64,000 bases of DNA from Pseudomonas sp. Irchel s3b2. GTDB taxonomy: Bacteria; Pseudomonadota; Gammaproteobacteria; Pseudomonadales; Pseudomonadaceae. Made by a program: the position numbers and the translations under genes. The first letter of the stretch is position 1; each line of letters starts with the position of its first letter. Below are positions 15,960 through 24,226 of the stretch, in pieces. Where the stretch lies: assembly GCF_900187445.1 (NCBI RefSeq), contig NZ_FYEB01000014.1:1-64000 (forward strand), given 5' to 3'. Under the pieces are notes generated by a model. It did not search any database and had not been told where the DNA came from. It saw only the letters and a program-made list of their open reading frames with translations.

Positions 15960-17975
15960 ATGCAGAGCACGCTGATCTCAGTAGGATGTAACCGCTTGCA
16001 CAAACGCGATGGCAGTCTGGTCGCCTTTGATGCGGACAAGATCCGTCAGGCGTTGATCGCCGCCGGCAAGGCAACCGGGGAGTACACCGAGGTTGAGGTT
16101 GAAGGCTTGCTTCAGGCGGTACTCGCCCGACTGGAAGGTCTGCCAAGGCTGCATGTCGAGCAGATCCAGGATCGTGTCGAACGGGTGTTGATGGACGCCG
16201 GTTTCTTCTTCGCCATGCGCGCCTACATCGTCTACCGCGAACAACACGGGCGTTTGCGTCGCGACCGCCGGACCATGGTCGAAGTGGCGACCTCGATGAA
16301 CGAGTACCTGGACCGTGAAGACTGGCGCGTCCAGGCCAACGCCAATCAGGGCTATTCCCTGGGCGGGCTGGTGTTGAACGTGTCGGGCAAGGTCACCGCC
16401 AACTACTGGCTGGACGAGGTGTACAGCGAGGCCATCGGCCAGGCCCACCGCGAGGCGGATTTGCATGTGCACGACCTGGACATGCTCGCCGGCTACTGCG
16501 CCGGGTGGTCGCTGCGCACCCTGTTGCACGAAGGGCTCAACGGTGTGCCGGGGCGTGTCGAAGCCGGTCCGCCAAAGCACTTGAGCAGTGCCCTGGGGCA
16601 AATGGTGAATTTCCTCGGCACCCTGCAAAACGAATGGGCCGGTGCTCAGGCGTTCAGCTCGTTCGACACCTACCTGGCACCCTATGTGCGCAAGGACCAG
16701 CTGAGTTATCAGGAGGTGCGCCAGGCGATCCAGGAGTTCATCTACAACCTCAACGTGCCGTCGCGCTGGGGCACCCAGACGCCGTTCACCAACCTGACCT
16801 TCGACTGGGTGTGCCCGCAGGATTTGCGTGAGCAGATACCCGTCATCGGCGGGGAGGAAATGCCGTTTGCCTATGGCGACCTGCAGGTCGAAATGGACCT
16901 GCTCAACCGCGCCTACATCGAGGTGATGCAGGCTGGCGATGCGAAAGGGCGAGTGTTCACCTTTCCGATTCCGACCTACAACATCACCCATGATTTTCCG
17001 TGGGACAGTGAAAACGCCGACCGCTTGTTCGAGATGACCGCGCGTTACGGCTTGCCGTACTTCCAGAACTTCCTCAACTCGGATCTGCAGCCCAATCAGG
17101 TGCGTTCGATGTGCTGCCGGTTGCAGCTGGATGTGCGCGAGTTGCTCAAGCGCGGTGGAGGTTTGTTCGGTTCGGCGGAGCAGACCGGGTCACTCGGCGT
17201 GGTGACCATCAACTGCGCGCGTCTGGGCTATGTGTTCAAGGGCAACACCAGTGGTCTGTTGCAGCGCCTGGACACGCTGATGGAACTGGCGATGGAGAGC
17301 CTGGAGGTCAAGCGCAAGGTCATTCAGCACCACATGGATGCCGGTTTGTACCCGTACACCAAGCGTTACCTCGGGACCCTGCGCAACCATTTCTCCACCA
17401 TCGGCCTCAACGGTATGCATGAAATGCTGCGCAATTTCACCGGTGACGAGGAGGGCATGCACACCGAACATGGCCGGCAGTTTGCCCTGAATCTGCTGGA
17501 CCATGTGCGCGCCACGTTGCTGCGCTTTCAGGAAGAAACCGGTCATCTCTACAACCTGGAAGCGACACCGGCGGAGGGCACCACATACCGCTTTGCCAAG
17601 GAAGACCTCAAGCGCTATCCGGACATTCTACAGGCGGGCAGTGTGCAGGCGCCGTATTACACCAACTCCTCGCAACTGCCTGTGGGCTATACCGAAGACC
17701 CCTTCGAGGCCCTGGAACTTCAAGACGAACTGCAATGCAAATACACCGGCGGCACGGTCCTGCATCTGTACATGGCCGAGCGGATTTCATCGACCCAAGC
17801 CTGCAAGCAACTGGTGCGCAAGGCCCTTGGACGTTTCCGCCTGCCATACCTGACCGTGACCCCGACCTTCTCCATCTGCCCGGTGCACGGCTACCTCGAT
17901 GGCGAACATGAGTTCTGCCCCAAATGCGACGAGGCCCTGCTGCTGCAAGAGCAGAAAGCCGGCTCTGTTCATTGA
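15960..17975 (+). CDS. nrdD: Anaerobic ribonucleoside-triphosphate reductase, large part (NrdD without glycyl-radical segment)
   Basis: This 671-residue protein has an N-terminal ATP-cone (about 15-100), the ten-stranded barrel of class III reductases and a C-terminal zinc-type site (CPVH, then CPKC ten residues on). Class III enzymes normally continue straight into the glycyl-radical loop, but here a TGA at 17973 ends the frame after QEQKAGSVH. The loop is encoded by the next small gene in another frame. ATG at 15960 with GGAGG is preferred over an earlier ATG at 15909. Confidence 0.93.
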   Translation: MQSTLISVGCNRLHKRDGSLVAFDADKIRQALIAAGKATGEYTEVEVEGLLQAVLARLEGLPRLHVEQIQDRVERVLMDAGFFFAMRAYIVYREQHGRLRRDRRTMVEVATSMNEYLDREDWRVQANANQGYSLGGLVLNVSGKVTANYWLDEVYSEAIGQAHREADLHVHDLDMLAGYCAGWSLRTLLHEGLNGVPGRVEAGPPKHLSSALGQMVNFLGTLQNEWAGAQAFSSFDTYLAPYVRKDQLSYQEVRQAIQEFIYNLNVPSRWGTQTPFTNLTFDWVCPQDLREQIPVIGGEEMPFAYGDLQVEMDLLNRAYIEVMQAGDAKGRVFTFPIPTYNITHDFPWDSENADRLFEMTARYGLPYFQNFLNSDLQPNQVRSMCCRLQLDVRELLKRGGGLFGSAEQTGSLGVVTINCARLGYVFKGNTSGLLQRLDTLMELAMESLEVKRKVIQHHMDAGLYPYTKRYLGTLRNHFSTIGLNGMHEMLRNFTGDEEGMHTEHGRQFALNLLDHVRATLLRFQEETGHLYNLEATPAEGTTYRFAKEDLKRYPDILQAGSVQAPYYTNSSQLPVGYTEDPFEALELQDELQCKYTGGTVLHLYMAERISSTQACKQLVRKALGRFRLPYLTVTPTFSICPVHGYLDGEHEFCPKCDEALLLQEQKAGSVH

Positions 17976-18007
17976 TTTCGATCCACTCAACCGCAAGGAG
18001 CTTCACC

Positions 18008-18175
18008 ATGACTGCATCGCAAACACTGCCCCAGGCTCAACGTCAACGCTGCGAAGTCTGGACCCGGGTGATGGGCTATCACCGTCCTGTGTCGGCGTTC
18101 AATCCGGGTAAACAGTCGGAGCACCGCGAACGCGCGCACTTCACTGAAAGCGCGGCACTGGCCGGGCGCCAATGA
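18008..18175 (+). CDS. Separate 55-residue glycyl-radical peptide of NrdD
   Basis: The peptide contains RCEVWTRVMGYHRPV and FNPGKQSEH, which match the C-terminal glycyl-radical segment of class III ribonucleotide reductases; Gly23 in RVMGY would carry the radical. It has its own AAGGAG seven bases before ATG and overlaps nrdG by ATGA, so it is a translated gene and not debris. It lies in a different frame from nrdD, and reading through the nrdD TGA meets another stop before reaching it. It probably docks onto NrdD as a removable radical subunit; docking is inference. Confidence 0.85.
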   Translation: MTASQTLPQAQRQRCEVWTRVMGYHRPVSAFNPGKQSEHRERAHFTESAALAGRQ

Positions 18176-18867
18176 GTCGAATGCTTCGGGTCGGGGGCAT
18201 GGTGCCCCTGACCACTATCGACTATCCGGGACAGCTCGCCTGCGTGCTGTTTTGCCAGGGTTGCGCCTGGCGTTGTCGTTACTGTCATAACCCGCAGCTG
18301 ATTCCGCCTCGTGGCAGTGAGGAAGTGGATTGGCGGCGGGTGTTGGCGTTTCTGCAACGTCGCCAGGACTTGCTCGATGCGGTGGTGTTCAGCGGCGGTG
18401 AGCCAACTTTGCAGGACGGCTTGCTCGGCGCCATGGATGAAGTGCGGGACATGGGATTTCGCATCGGCTTGCACAGCGCCGGGATCAAGCCTGCCGCCTT
18501 CGCCAAGGCATTGACTGGTGCGGATTGGGTCGGTTTCGACGTCAAGGCGTTGCCCGAGGATTGCCAGGCCATCACCCGGGTCGAGGGCAGTGGAACGGCT
18601 AACTGGCGCAGCCTTGAGCATCTGCTGGCCAGTGGTGTGGACTACGAATGTCGCACCACCGTGCATTGGCATCTGTTCGAGCCGGCGCGTCTGCTGATCC
18701 TGGCAAAACGCTTGAATGCGCTTGGCGTCAAACGCTTCGCCGTGCAACTGGTTCGCACCGAGCGGATGTTCGATCCGCTGTTGCCGAGCGTTTCGGCTCA
18801 AGCGTTGCTGCCAGAGTTGTGGGAGGCCATGCGCGAGTTGTTCCCAGCCTTCGTGTTGCGGGGGTAA
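18172..18867 (+). CDS. nrdG: Anaerobic ribonucleotide reductase activase NrdG
   Basis: This 231-residue radical SAM activase has the cluster motif Cys31-x3-Cys35-x2-Cys38 followed by HNPQ, the NrdG/PflA hallmark, and a glycine-rich SAM-binding segment (FSGGEPTLQ). It uses S-adenosylmethionine to form the radical, here probably on Gly23 of the small upstream peptide. Its start overlaps the stop of that gene. Confidence 0.93.
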   Translation: MSRMLRVGGMVPLTTIDYPGQLACVLFCQGCAWRCRYCHNPQLIPPRGSEEVDWRRVLAFLQRRQDLLDAVVFSGGEPTLQDGLLGAMDEVRDMGFRIGLHSAGIKPAAFAKALTGADWVGFDVKALPEDCQAITRVEGSGTANWRSLEHLLASGVDYECRTTVHWHLFEPARLLILAKRLNALGVKRFAVQLVRTERMFDPLLPSVSAQALLPELWEAMRELFPAFVLRG

Positions 18868-18869
18868 CG

Positions 18870-18896
18870 GGGGCTGGGGAACTCAAGCCCAGCCCC
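18870..18896. terminator. Hairpin between convergent nrdG and ftrD
   Basis: GGGGCTGGG and CCCAGCCCC form a nine-base-pair stem with a nine-base loop over the end of both genes. There is no U-tract, so termination is plausible but not certain. Confidence 0.5.
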
Positions 18897-20262
18897 AGAA
18901 TTGCAACCACCAGCCAAATCCCACCATGCCTTCGGCCAGGAGCAGGCAAGCGATTGCGGACCCGCGTCGCACTTGGGAAAGACCTTCGCGACTTAGCCGT
19001 TTCCAACCCAGTAGCAGGCTCCAGCCCATCGCGGCCAATAACAGACAGGCCCTGGCCGGTTGTACCCACTCCAGCAGTAGACCTTCATAACGCAGTAATT
19101 TGACGGTGGTAGCCGACAGCCCGAGAAACAGTCCGGCACCACCCAAGGGCGTGAGTGTCAGCGCCAGGGGCCAATACAGTGTGCGATCTCGCGCCAGTCG
19201 GGCCGTCAGGCGCAGGAGCAGCATCAACGCCGTGCCGAGCACGATCGAACTCAAGCTCAGGTAAGCGACGATGCTGAAACCGTCGAGCCAGCTGAAGCTG
19301 TCGTTGAGCTGCGGGTAATGGGTCAGCAGCCACCAGGGAGCATTGTCCTGCAGGGCCCAGAGTTGGTTGTGTTCGACCAGCCACTCGGCCAGGAATTGTT
19401 TGAGGGCGACAAACCATGGGCTGACCGTCCATTGAAACGCGCCCATGGCCAAACCGATCACGCCGAACAGCAGCAAGCGCGTATCCCAAGGGGACAGCGT
19501 CTGCGCCGTCGCGTGAAGAATCTCCTGATTGCTGGAGCGCGCGATCAGCTGAACGGCACCGCGCTGCCCGCTGCAGCGTCCGCAGGCGTGGCAATCACTG
19601 GCGCCTTGCAGGCGGCGGATATCGAGCAGGGGAGCGCAGTTGGGTGGCGGCAGGCGTGGTGCGGCATTCTCTATCCAGCGTTGTTCATCGACCTGAAAGT
19701 GCACAGGGGCCAGTCGGGCGAGCAGGGCGAAAACGCCGCTGACCGGGCACAGGTAACGGCACCAGACTCGCTTGCCCCGGGCGAACAACAACCCGACGAT
19801 GACCGCTGCGACGGTCGAGCCACCCAGAATCAACAGTGCGGCCTGGGCGTAGTCGTAGACGCTGATCAATTGGCCGTAGAGAGTCGTCAGGCAGAACGCC
19901 AAGGTAGGCCAGCCGCCCCAGCGCAACCAGCGCGGCACACCCAAACCTTTACCGTAATGGCTGGCCCATTCGCTGAGCGAACCTTCCGGGCACAGAACAC
20001 CGCACCAGAGTCGACCGAAGAACACCATCGACAGCAACACGAACGGCCACCAGATCCCCCAGAACAGAAACTGCGCGAGCAAGGTCAGGTTGTCGAGTAT
20101 CTGTGCCTGGCTGTCCGGCAGCGGCAACAGTGCCGGAGTCACCAACAGCACCGCGTAAAACAGTACGACAGCCCATTGCACCGCACGGATGACGGGCGCA
20201 TGGCGACGCATCCCGTCACCAAGGCGCTGGAGCCATCGATTGTGCCGGCTCAGTTCAGGCAT
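18883..20262 (-). CDS. ftrD: FtrD-like polyferredoxin membrane protein of ferrous iron uptake
   Basis: This 459-residue membrane protein has ferredoxin-type clusters CGVLCPEGSLSEW and CRYLCP, plus CHACGRC, between several hydrophobic spans. The layout matches NapH/NosR-like polyferredoxins and FtrD of Bordetella/Brucella FtrABCD systems. It is thought to supply or remove electrons during Fe(II) oxidation and transport by FtrBC. ATG at 20262 (MPELSRHNRW) overlaps the end of ftrC by 13 bases; the longer upstream frame lies inside ftrC and is not used. Confidence 0.82.
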   Translation of the reverse strand: MPELSRHNRWLQRLGDGMRRHAPVIRAVQWAVVLFYAVLLVTPALLPLPDSQAQILDNLTLLAQFLFWGIWWPFVLLSMVFFGRLWCGVLCPEGSLSEWASHYGKGLGVPRWLRWGGWPTLAFCLTTLYGQLISVYDYAQAALLILGGSTVAAVIVGLLFARGKRVWCRYLCPVSGVFALLARLAPVHFQVDEQRWIENAAPRLPPPNCAPLLDIRRLQGASDCHACGRCSGQRGAVQLIARSSNQEILHATAQTLSPWDTRLLLFGVIGLAMGAFQWTVSPWFVALKQFLAEWLVEHNQLWALQDNAPWWLLTHYPQLNDSFSWLDGFSIVAYLSLSSIVLGTALMLLLRLTARLARDRTLYWPLALTLTPLGGAGLFLGLSATTVKLLRYEGLLLEWVQPARACLLLAAMGWSLLLGWKRLSREGLSQVRRGSAIACLLLAEGMVGFGWWLQFWGWA

Positions 20263-21104
20263 GGGACTTTTTCCGGCGCACGTTGGCGTAGCCAGGCGCT
20301 GACGACCAGCCAGTAACCGACCCACACCAGTAAGGTCATGCCGCTGGGCGTTGCGCGATAACCGACCAAACCAGCTAAAAAACCACCCAATCCATGGCTG
20401 TCGCTCAGCAACGGGCTGCTGTCCCAAAGCGCTTCGCCTACGAGGCTGTAAACCACATCCGGCACATCCAGGGCGAGCAGTTGGCCACCGATTCGTTCGG
20501 TGCCGCTGACCAGCAACCCCGCGCCGAGGATGAGCAAGATGACTTCGCTGGTGGCAAAGAATCGTTGCCATGAAATGAAGCGGCGACTGCTGTGCAGCAG
20601 CGTAATGGTCAGCGCCGACAGCACCAGCCCCAACACGCCGCCGATGGCAAACAAACCAAGCTGCGGACCTCGCAACCGGGCGCCGGCGCCATAGAGAAAT
20701 ACCACCGTTTCGCTGCCTTCGCGGCTGATCGCGAGCATGGCCAGCAGTAATAGACCTGCGCCTCCCTGGCGGGCCAGGTGGCTATCGGCGTGCCGTCGCA
20801 AATCGTGGTTGAGGGTGCGCCCGTGGCGGTGCATCCAGCCGACCATTTGCACCATTAACAGGCTGGCAAACAGTGCGAGTGCGGCCTGGAACCATTCACT
20901 GGCCGACCCGCTCATGGCCTCACCGGCAAACAGAATCAACACCGCCAGCAGGCCCGAGAGCATCAACCCCAGCACTACTCCCGCCCACAGGTATTTGACC
21001 AAACGATTACCTTGGCTTTGCTGGCTGGCCCAGGCCTGGAGAATACCGATCACCAGCAACGCCTCGACGCTTTCGCGCCAGACGATGAACATTGATTGAT
21101 TCAT
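20250..21104 (-). CDS. ftrC: FTR1-family iron permease (FtrC)
   Basis: This 284-residue membrane protein has the two REXXE motifs of FTR1/EfeU permeases: RESVE near residue 10 and REGSE about 40% along. These glutamates bind iron during transfer across the inner membrane. It is the third gene of a p19-cupredoxin-FTR1-polyferredoxin operon. Confidence 0.9.
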   Translation of the reverse strand: MNQSMFIVWRESVEALLVIGILQAWASQQSQGNRLVKYLWAGVVLGLMLSGLLAVLILFAGEAMSGSASEWFQAALALFASLLMVQMVGWMHRHGRTLNHDLRRHADSHLARQGGAGLLLLAMLAISREGSETVVFLYGAGARLRGPQLGLFAIGGVLGLVLSALTITLLHSSRRFISWQRFFATSEVILLILGAGLLVSGTERIGGQLLALDVPDVVYSLVGEALWDSSPLLSDSHGLGGFLAGLVGYRATPSGMTLLVWVGYWLVVSAWLRQRAPEKVPCLN

Positions 21105-21125
21105 GAAAACTCCGTGCGCTAACAG

Positions 21126-21458
21126 TTATTTCGCGAGGATGCCGCCCTCGGGCAATTGCGGATTGAACTCGTCGAAAAAGGGATAGCGGCCGGGCTTGAG
21201 CGGGTGAATGACGACGAAGGTTGTCACCCCCGGCGACAGTACTTTTTCAACCCGCAACGGCGTGCTCTCGAACTCGGCCGGCCCCTGACCGCTATTTTTC
21301 AGGACGATCTTGAAGCGCTGTCCGGCCGGCACCTCGAGCAAGACAGGGGAAAAGTGGCCATCGCGCAGGGTCAGTTCGTAGCTCGGCAACTCGGCATGGG
21401 CCGTCAACGGCGCAACTGTTCCGGCCACAATCAGCCAGGCAAGATGCAGACGCTTCAT
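21126..21458 (-). CDS. ftrB: Periplasmic cupredoxin-like protein (FtrB)
   Basis: This 110-residue protein has a signal peptide ending near AHA and a cupredoxin_1-type fold, followed by conserved segments such as FFDEFNPQLPEGG. In FtrABCD systems FtrB is proposed to oxidise Fe(II) before transport. The classical type-1 copper Cys is not present, and a conserved Met or His set is not obvious, so its redox role is uncertain. It starts immediately after the ftrA stop. Confidence 0.8.
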   Translation of the reverse strand: MKRLHLAWLIVAGTVAPLTAHAELPSYELTLRDGHFSPVLLEVPAGQRFKIVLKNSGQGPAEFESTPLRVEKVLSPGVTTFVVIHPLKPGRYPFFDEFNPQLPEGGILAK

Positions 21459-21983
21459 TCAATAGCCGCCTTTTTTACCGATGCCGGCGTAGATGAATTC
21501 GTAGTGCAGTTCGCAACGTTCGAACCAGGGCGCGACACCGGTTTCCTTATCGGTGTGGCGCCCGAGGGAACCATGACCGCCAGGTGGCAGAACAGTGAAC
21601 GTCAGCTGATATTTACCAGGGCCGAGCAGCTTTACATTGTCGCCATAGTGCGGACCGTCATTGGCCACCATGGCGTGGAAATCGCCTTTGATCTCGGGGT
21701 CGCTGCCGTGTTTTTTCAGGTTGAAAGAGACGTTCAGGTAGGGGACGAAACTGCCTTCCTGAAAGCCCTGCCGATTGTCCGAAGTGGCCCGAATGTCAGC
21801 TTCCAGGTGGACGTCGGAATCCGCGGTCGCGCGCATCATCCCCGCAGGTGCCATTTCTATCGGCTGCAAATACACCGCCCCGACTTCCAGCCCGGGACAC
21901 AACTGTGGTGCCCCGATCGGGTATTCCTTTGCGTGAGCCAACGGTACGAGCAAGAGCAGGGCGAGTGAGAGGTGGGTACGCAT
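21459..21983 (-). CDS. ftrA: P19-type periplasmic ferrous iron-binding protein (FtrA)
   Basis: This 174-residue precursor has a signal peptide cleaved after AHA. The mature part carries the Fe2+ transport protein (P19/Tp34) features: EYPIGAP, then EVGAVYLQPIEM, DVHLEADI and NDGPHYGDN. His and Met in these motifs bind metal in the family. It is the first gene of the operon. The ATG at 21983 is favoured over 22043, because the signal peptide begins there. Confidence 0.87.
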   Translation of the reverse strand: MRTHLSLALLLLVPLAHAKEYPIGAPQLCPGLEVGAVYLQPIEMAPAGMMRATADSDVHLEADIRATSDNRQGFQEGSFVPYLNVSFNLKKHGSDPEIKGDFHAMVANDGPHYGDNVKLLGPGKYQLTFTVLPPGGHGSLGRHTDKETGVAPWFERCELHYEFIYAGIGKKGGY

Positions 21984-22043
21984 GATGTCTTCCTGAGCAC
22001 TGACGAGTAAGAACCCGAGTCTAGGAAGCTTTGCTGCGAACAA

Positions 22044-22058
22044 TAATGATTGTTATCA
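22044..22058 (-). promoter_or_regulatory. Fur-like box upstream of ftrA
   Basis: Read toward ftrA, TGATAACAATCATTA matches the Fur 7-1-7 pattern TGATAATNATTATCA at about 11 of 14 scored positions. It lies about 60 bases before the ftrA ATG in an AT-rich patch. Iron repression of ftrABCD would be expected. Confidence 0.6.
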
Positions 22059-22163
22059 AGTTTTGAGCAATTAAACCGATGACTCGGGCTTGATATCCAT
22101 CAAGGATGGTTTTGCACAAAGGCTGTAGGTTGGAAGAACGTCTCTCAATGATCGGAGATCGAA

Positions 22164-22376
22164 ATGGCCAAGAACTTTCCCATAAACCCCAAACACCCCG
22201 AGCGGATCTGTTGGGGATGCGACCGGTATTGTCCAGCCAAATCCCTGGCGTGCGGCAATGGCTCCGAGCGTACGATGCATCCAGCCGAGATGTTCGGAGA
22301 AGATTGGTATTTGCCTGGCGACTGGGGCATCGAGCCCCTCATCGTTACAGACAGGACAGCGGGTGATGGCGTTTAG
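22164..22376 (+). CDS. DUF3079 small cysteine-containing protein
   Basis: This 70-residue protein contains PKHPERICWGCDRYCP, CGNGSERTMHPAEMFGEDW, the conserved core of DUF3079. The Cys set (CWGCDRYC plus one later Cys) could bind a metal. The function of the family is unknown. GGAG lies eight bases before ATG. A 117-codon opposite-strand frame over the same place is a shadow. The last 18 residues (GIEPLIVTDRTAGDGV region) extend beyond the conserved part. Confidence 0.75.
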   Translation: MAKNFPINPKHPERICWGCDRYCPAKSLACGNGSERTMHPAEMFGEDWYLPGDWGIEPLIVTDRTAGDGV

Positions 22377-22420
22377 CTCGCGAAAGCTGCCATCCCCGCG
22401 ATACAGATCCTGACCAGATA

Positions 22421-23365
22421 TCAATCCAGCTGATGCCGATAAGGCAAGTCCGGCCCGGTCTTGCTGCAGGTCAGGGCGGCGGCGCTGACGGCGAAGGTGA
22501 GCATCGCGTCGATCTGTTCACGACTCAAGCGCTGCAAACCCTCCACCGAATCCAGCTGCTGTTCGGTCAGCCAGGCGATCAATGCCGCCTGGAAGGTGTC
22601 GCCGGCGCCCACGGTATCAGCCATCACCACCGCGCAGGCCGGCGCCGACCAACTGCCATGGCGGCGGCTGAATACCGTTGCTCCCTGGCCGCCACGGGTG
22701 AGGAATACCAGCTGGCAGCGGTGTTCCAGCCAGCCATGGATCACGCTCTGCGGATCACGCTCGGGGTAGAGCAGGTTCAGATCTTCGTCGCTGACCTTGA
22801 TCAGGTCGGCATGCTCGACCAGAGTGCTGATGCGTTCGCGCCACAGTTCGATATTCGGTTCTGGATTGAGTCGCACGTTAGGGTCGAGGCTGATCAGGCG
22901 TTTGCCGCTTTCCCGGCGGACCAGGGCCAGCAGGGTGTCGGCAATCGGCTGCACCACCAGCGAGAACGAACCAATATGCAACCCACGCACCTCAGCGCCT
23001 AACTCAGGTAAATGCCCCGGCAACAGCTGGCGATCGGCACAGCCTTCGCCTCGGAAGCTGTAATGCGGCGAGCCGTCGGCACCGACGGCGACCATCGCCA
23101 GGGTGGTCGGTGCGTCGAAGTCCTGCAGGTAGTCCGGGCGCACGCCTTCCTCCTGCAGCACTTGCTGTAAACGCCGGCCGAGGTAGTCGCTGGACAGCCC
23201 GGCGAACAGCGCCACGTCGATGCCCAGACGGCTCAAGCCGACGGCGACGTTGAACGGCGAACCACCGGCAATCGCTTTGTAGTTCACTTTTGAAGCTTGA
23301 GCGTTGACATCGTTTTCACTGAAGAAATCGAACAGCGCTTCACCACATACCAGATACATAGTCAT
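22421..23365 (-). CDS. PfkB-family fructokinase
   Basis: This 314-residue cytoplasmic sugar kinase has the PfkB motifs: a GGSPFNVAVGLSRLG segment near 34-48 and DTVGAGDTFQAAL near 250-262, whose Asp is the catalytic base. It resembles the MtlZ/ScrK-type fructokinases of pseudomonads and would make fructose-6-phosphate. It is the last gene of the frc-like transport operon, 58 bases after the FrcK-like gene. Its base composition is closer to the chromosome than that of the transport genes. Confidence 0.83.
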   Translation of the reverse strand: MTMYLVCGEALFDFFSENDVNAQASKVNYKAIAGGSPFNVAVGLSRLGIDVALFAGLSSDYLGRRLQQVLQEEGVRPDYLQDFDAPTTLAMVAVGADGSPHYSFRGEGCADRQLLPGHLPELGAEVRGLHIGSFSLVVQPIADTLLALVRRESGKRLISLDPNVRLNPEPNIELWRERISTLVEHADLIKVSDEDLNLLYPERDPQSVIHGWLEHRCQLVFLTRGGQGATVFSRRHGSWSAPACAVVMADTVGAGDTFQAALIAWLTEQQLDSVEGLQRLSREQIDAMLTFAVSAAALTCSKTGPDLPYRHQLD

Positions 23366-23423
23366 TCGCTCTTTAAAGGTTCGCTACAAGTTGTTGATAG
23401 CGTTCGTAGGCCGAAGTGGGATC

Positions 23424-24062
23424 TTAATTTGTGATCGTGAAATCAGCGATATTGCTGGCCGACACCACAATGTCGGCATTCGGAAGGTCGTTGCGATGAA
23501 CTTTTTCATAGGAAGCAGGCTCATCGAAACCCAATGATCGCCATCGATCAAGCAGGCGCGCTTCCAGGGTTTCGCGGTCAGCCTGCAGCATTATGGTGGC
23601 GTCAAAACAGTCTATTAAGGACGACCATGGGGCGAGGTCTAATAGAAGGTAGTTTCCTTCCACGATGAGATATTTCACGTCAGAGGAAATCAATTGTCCT
23701 GCAGAACGGGATATCTCCAGAATTCGATCGAATACCGGAACGGCAACCGCTGGTTCATTGTTCGCACGAAGCCTCAGCAGCAGACTCCTGAAGCCACCCA
23801 CATCGAATGTATCAGGTGAGCCCTTACGATCTAAAAGGTTCAAGGATCCAAGAACCGCGTCATCGTAATGAAAGCCATCCCCGGGAACGACAGCTGCGCT
23901 CCCCGGCATAAGGCTATTAAGCGCCTCTACCAAGGCCTGAGAGACGGTGGACTTACCGGCACCAGGCGGCCCCGCTAGCGCAACGACAATTCGATTACCA
24001 GACAGAGCCTTAACGTAGTTGAGTAGCTCTGTGCTTACTATTTGTTTTGTTTCGGTAGACAT
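23424..24062 (-). CDS. FrcK-like P-loop kinase (pantothenate/uridine kinase fold)
   Basis: This 212-residue protein has a Walker A motif GPPGAGKST (about 32-40) and a Walker B-like segment YLIVEGNYLLLD; the family is related to pantothenate and uridine kinases. FrcK of Sinorhizobium is encoded in the fructose uptake operon frcBCAK, and its substrate is not firmly known. The operon position here fits FrcK. Codon use is less GC-biased than in flanking genes. Confidence 0.75.
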   Translation of the reverse strand: MSTETKQIVSTELLNYVKALSGNRIVVALAGPPGAGKSTVSQALVEALNSLMPGSAAVVPGDGFHYDDAVLGSLNLLDRKGSPDTFDVGGFRSLLLRLRANNEPAVAVPVFDRILEISRSAGQLISSDVKYLIVEGNYLLLDLAPWSSLIDCFDATIMLQADRETLEARLLDRWRSLGFDEPASYEKVHRNDLPNADIVVSASNIADFTITN

Positions 24063-24134
24063 GCAAAGTCTCTCGTCAGCAGTCGTCGCTCAGGCTTCCC
24101 ACAGGTTCGCCCTCTAGGGATTTTCATGCCGTTC

Positions 24135-24161
24135 GGCTGCTGCGAGCATCTCGCAGCAGCC
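24135..24161 (-). terminator. Strong hairpin after the sugar-binding protein gene
   Basis: GGCTGCTGCGAG and CTCGCAGCAGCC form a perfect 12-base-pair stem with a three-base loop, about 65 bases after the frcB-like stop. No U-run follows. Hairpins here usually protect the binding-protein mRNA or partly stop transcription, so more binding protein than kinase is made. Confidence 0.55.
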
Positions 24162-24226
24162 ATTCCCCGCATTACAGAGGGTGGCTAGAGACCCTATGTC
24201 ACTTGACTCAACCGCTTAGTGGTCGG

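Noticed and set aside
17973..18008. Stop-codon read-through or selenocysteine joining nrdD to the radical peptide
   Set aside because: The in-frame continuation meets another TGA after 12 codons and is in the wrong frame for the peptide.
22071..22424. 117-codon minus-strand frame over DUF3079
   Set aside because: The plus-strand frame holds the conserved DUF3079 motifs and a ribosome site.
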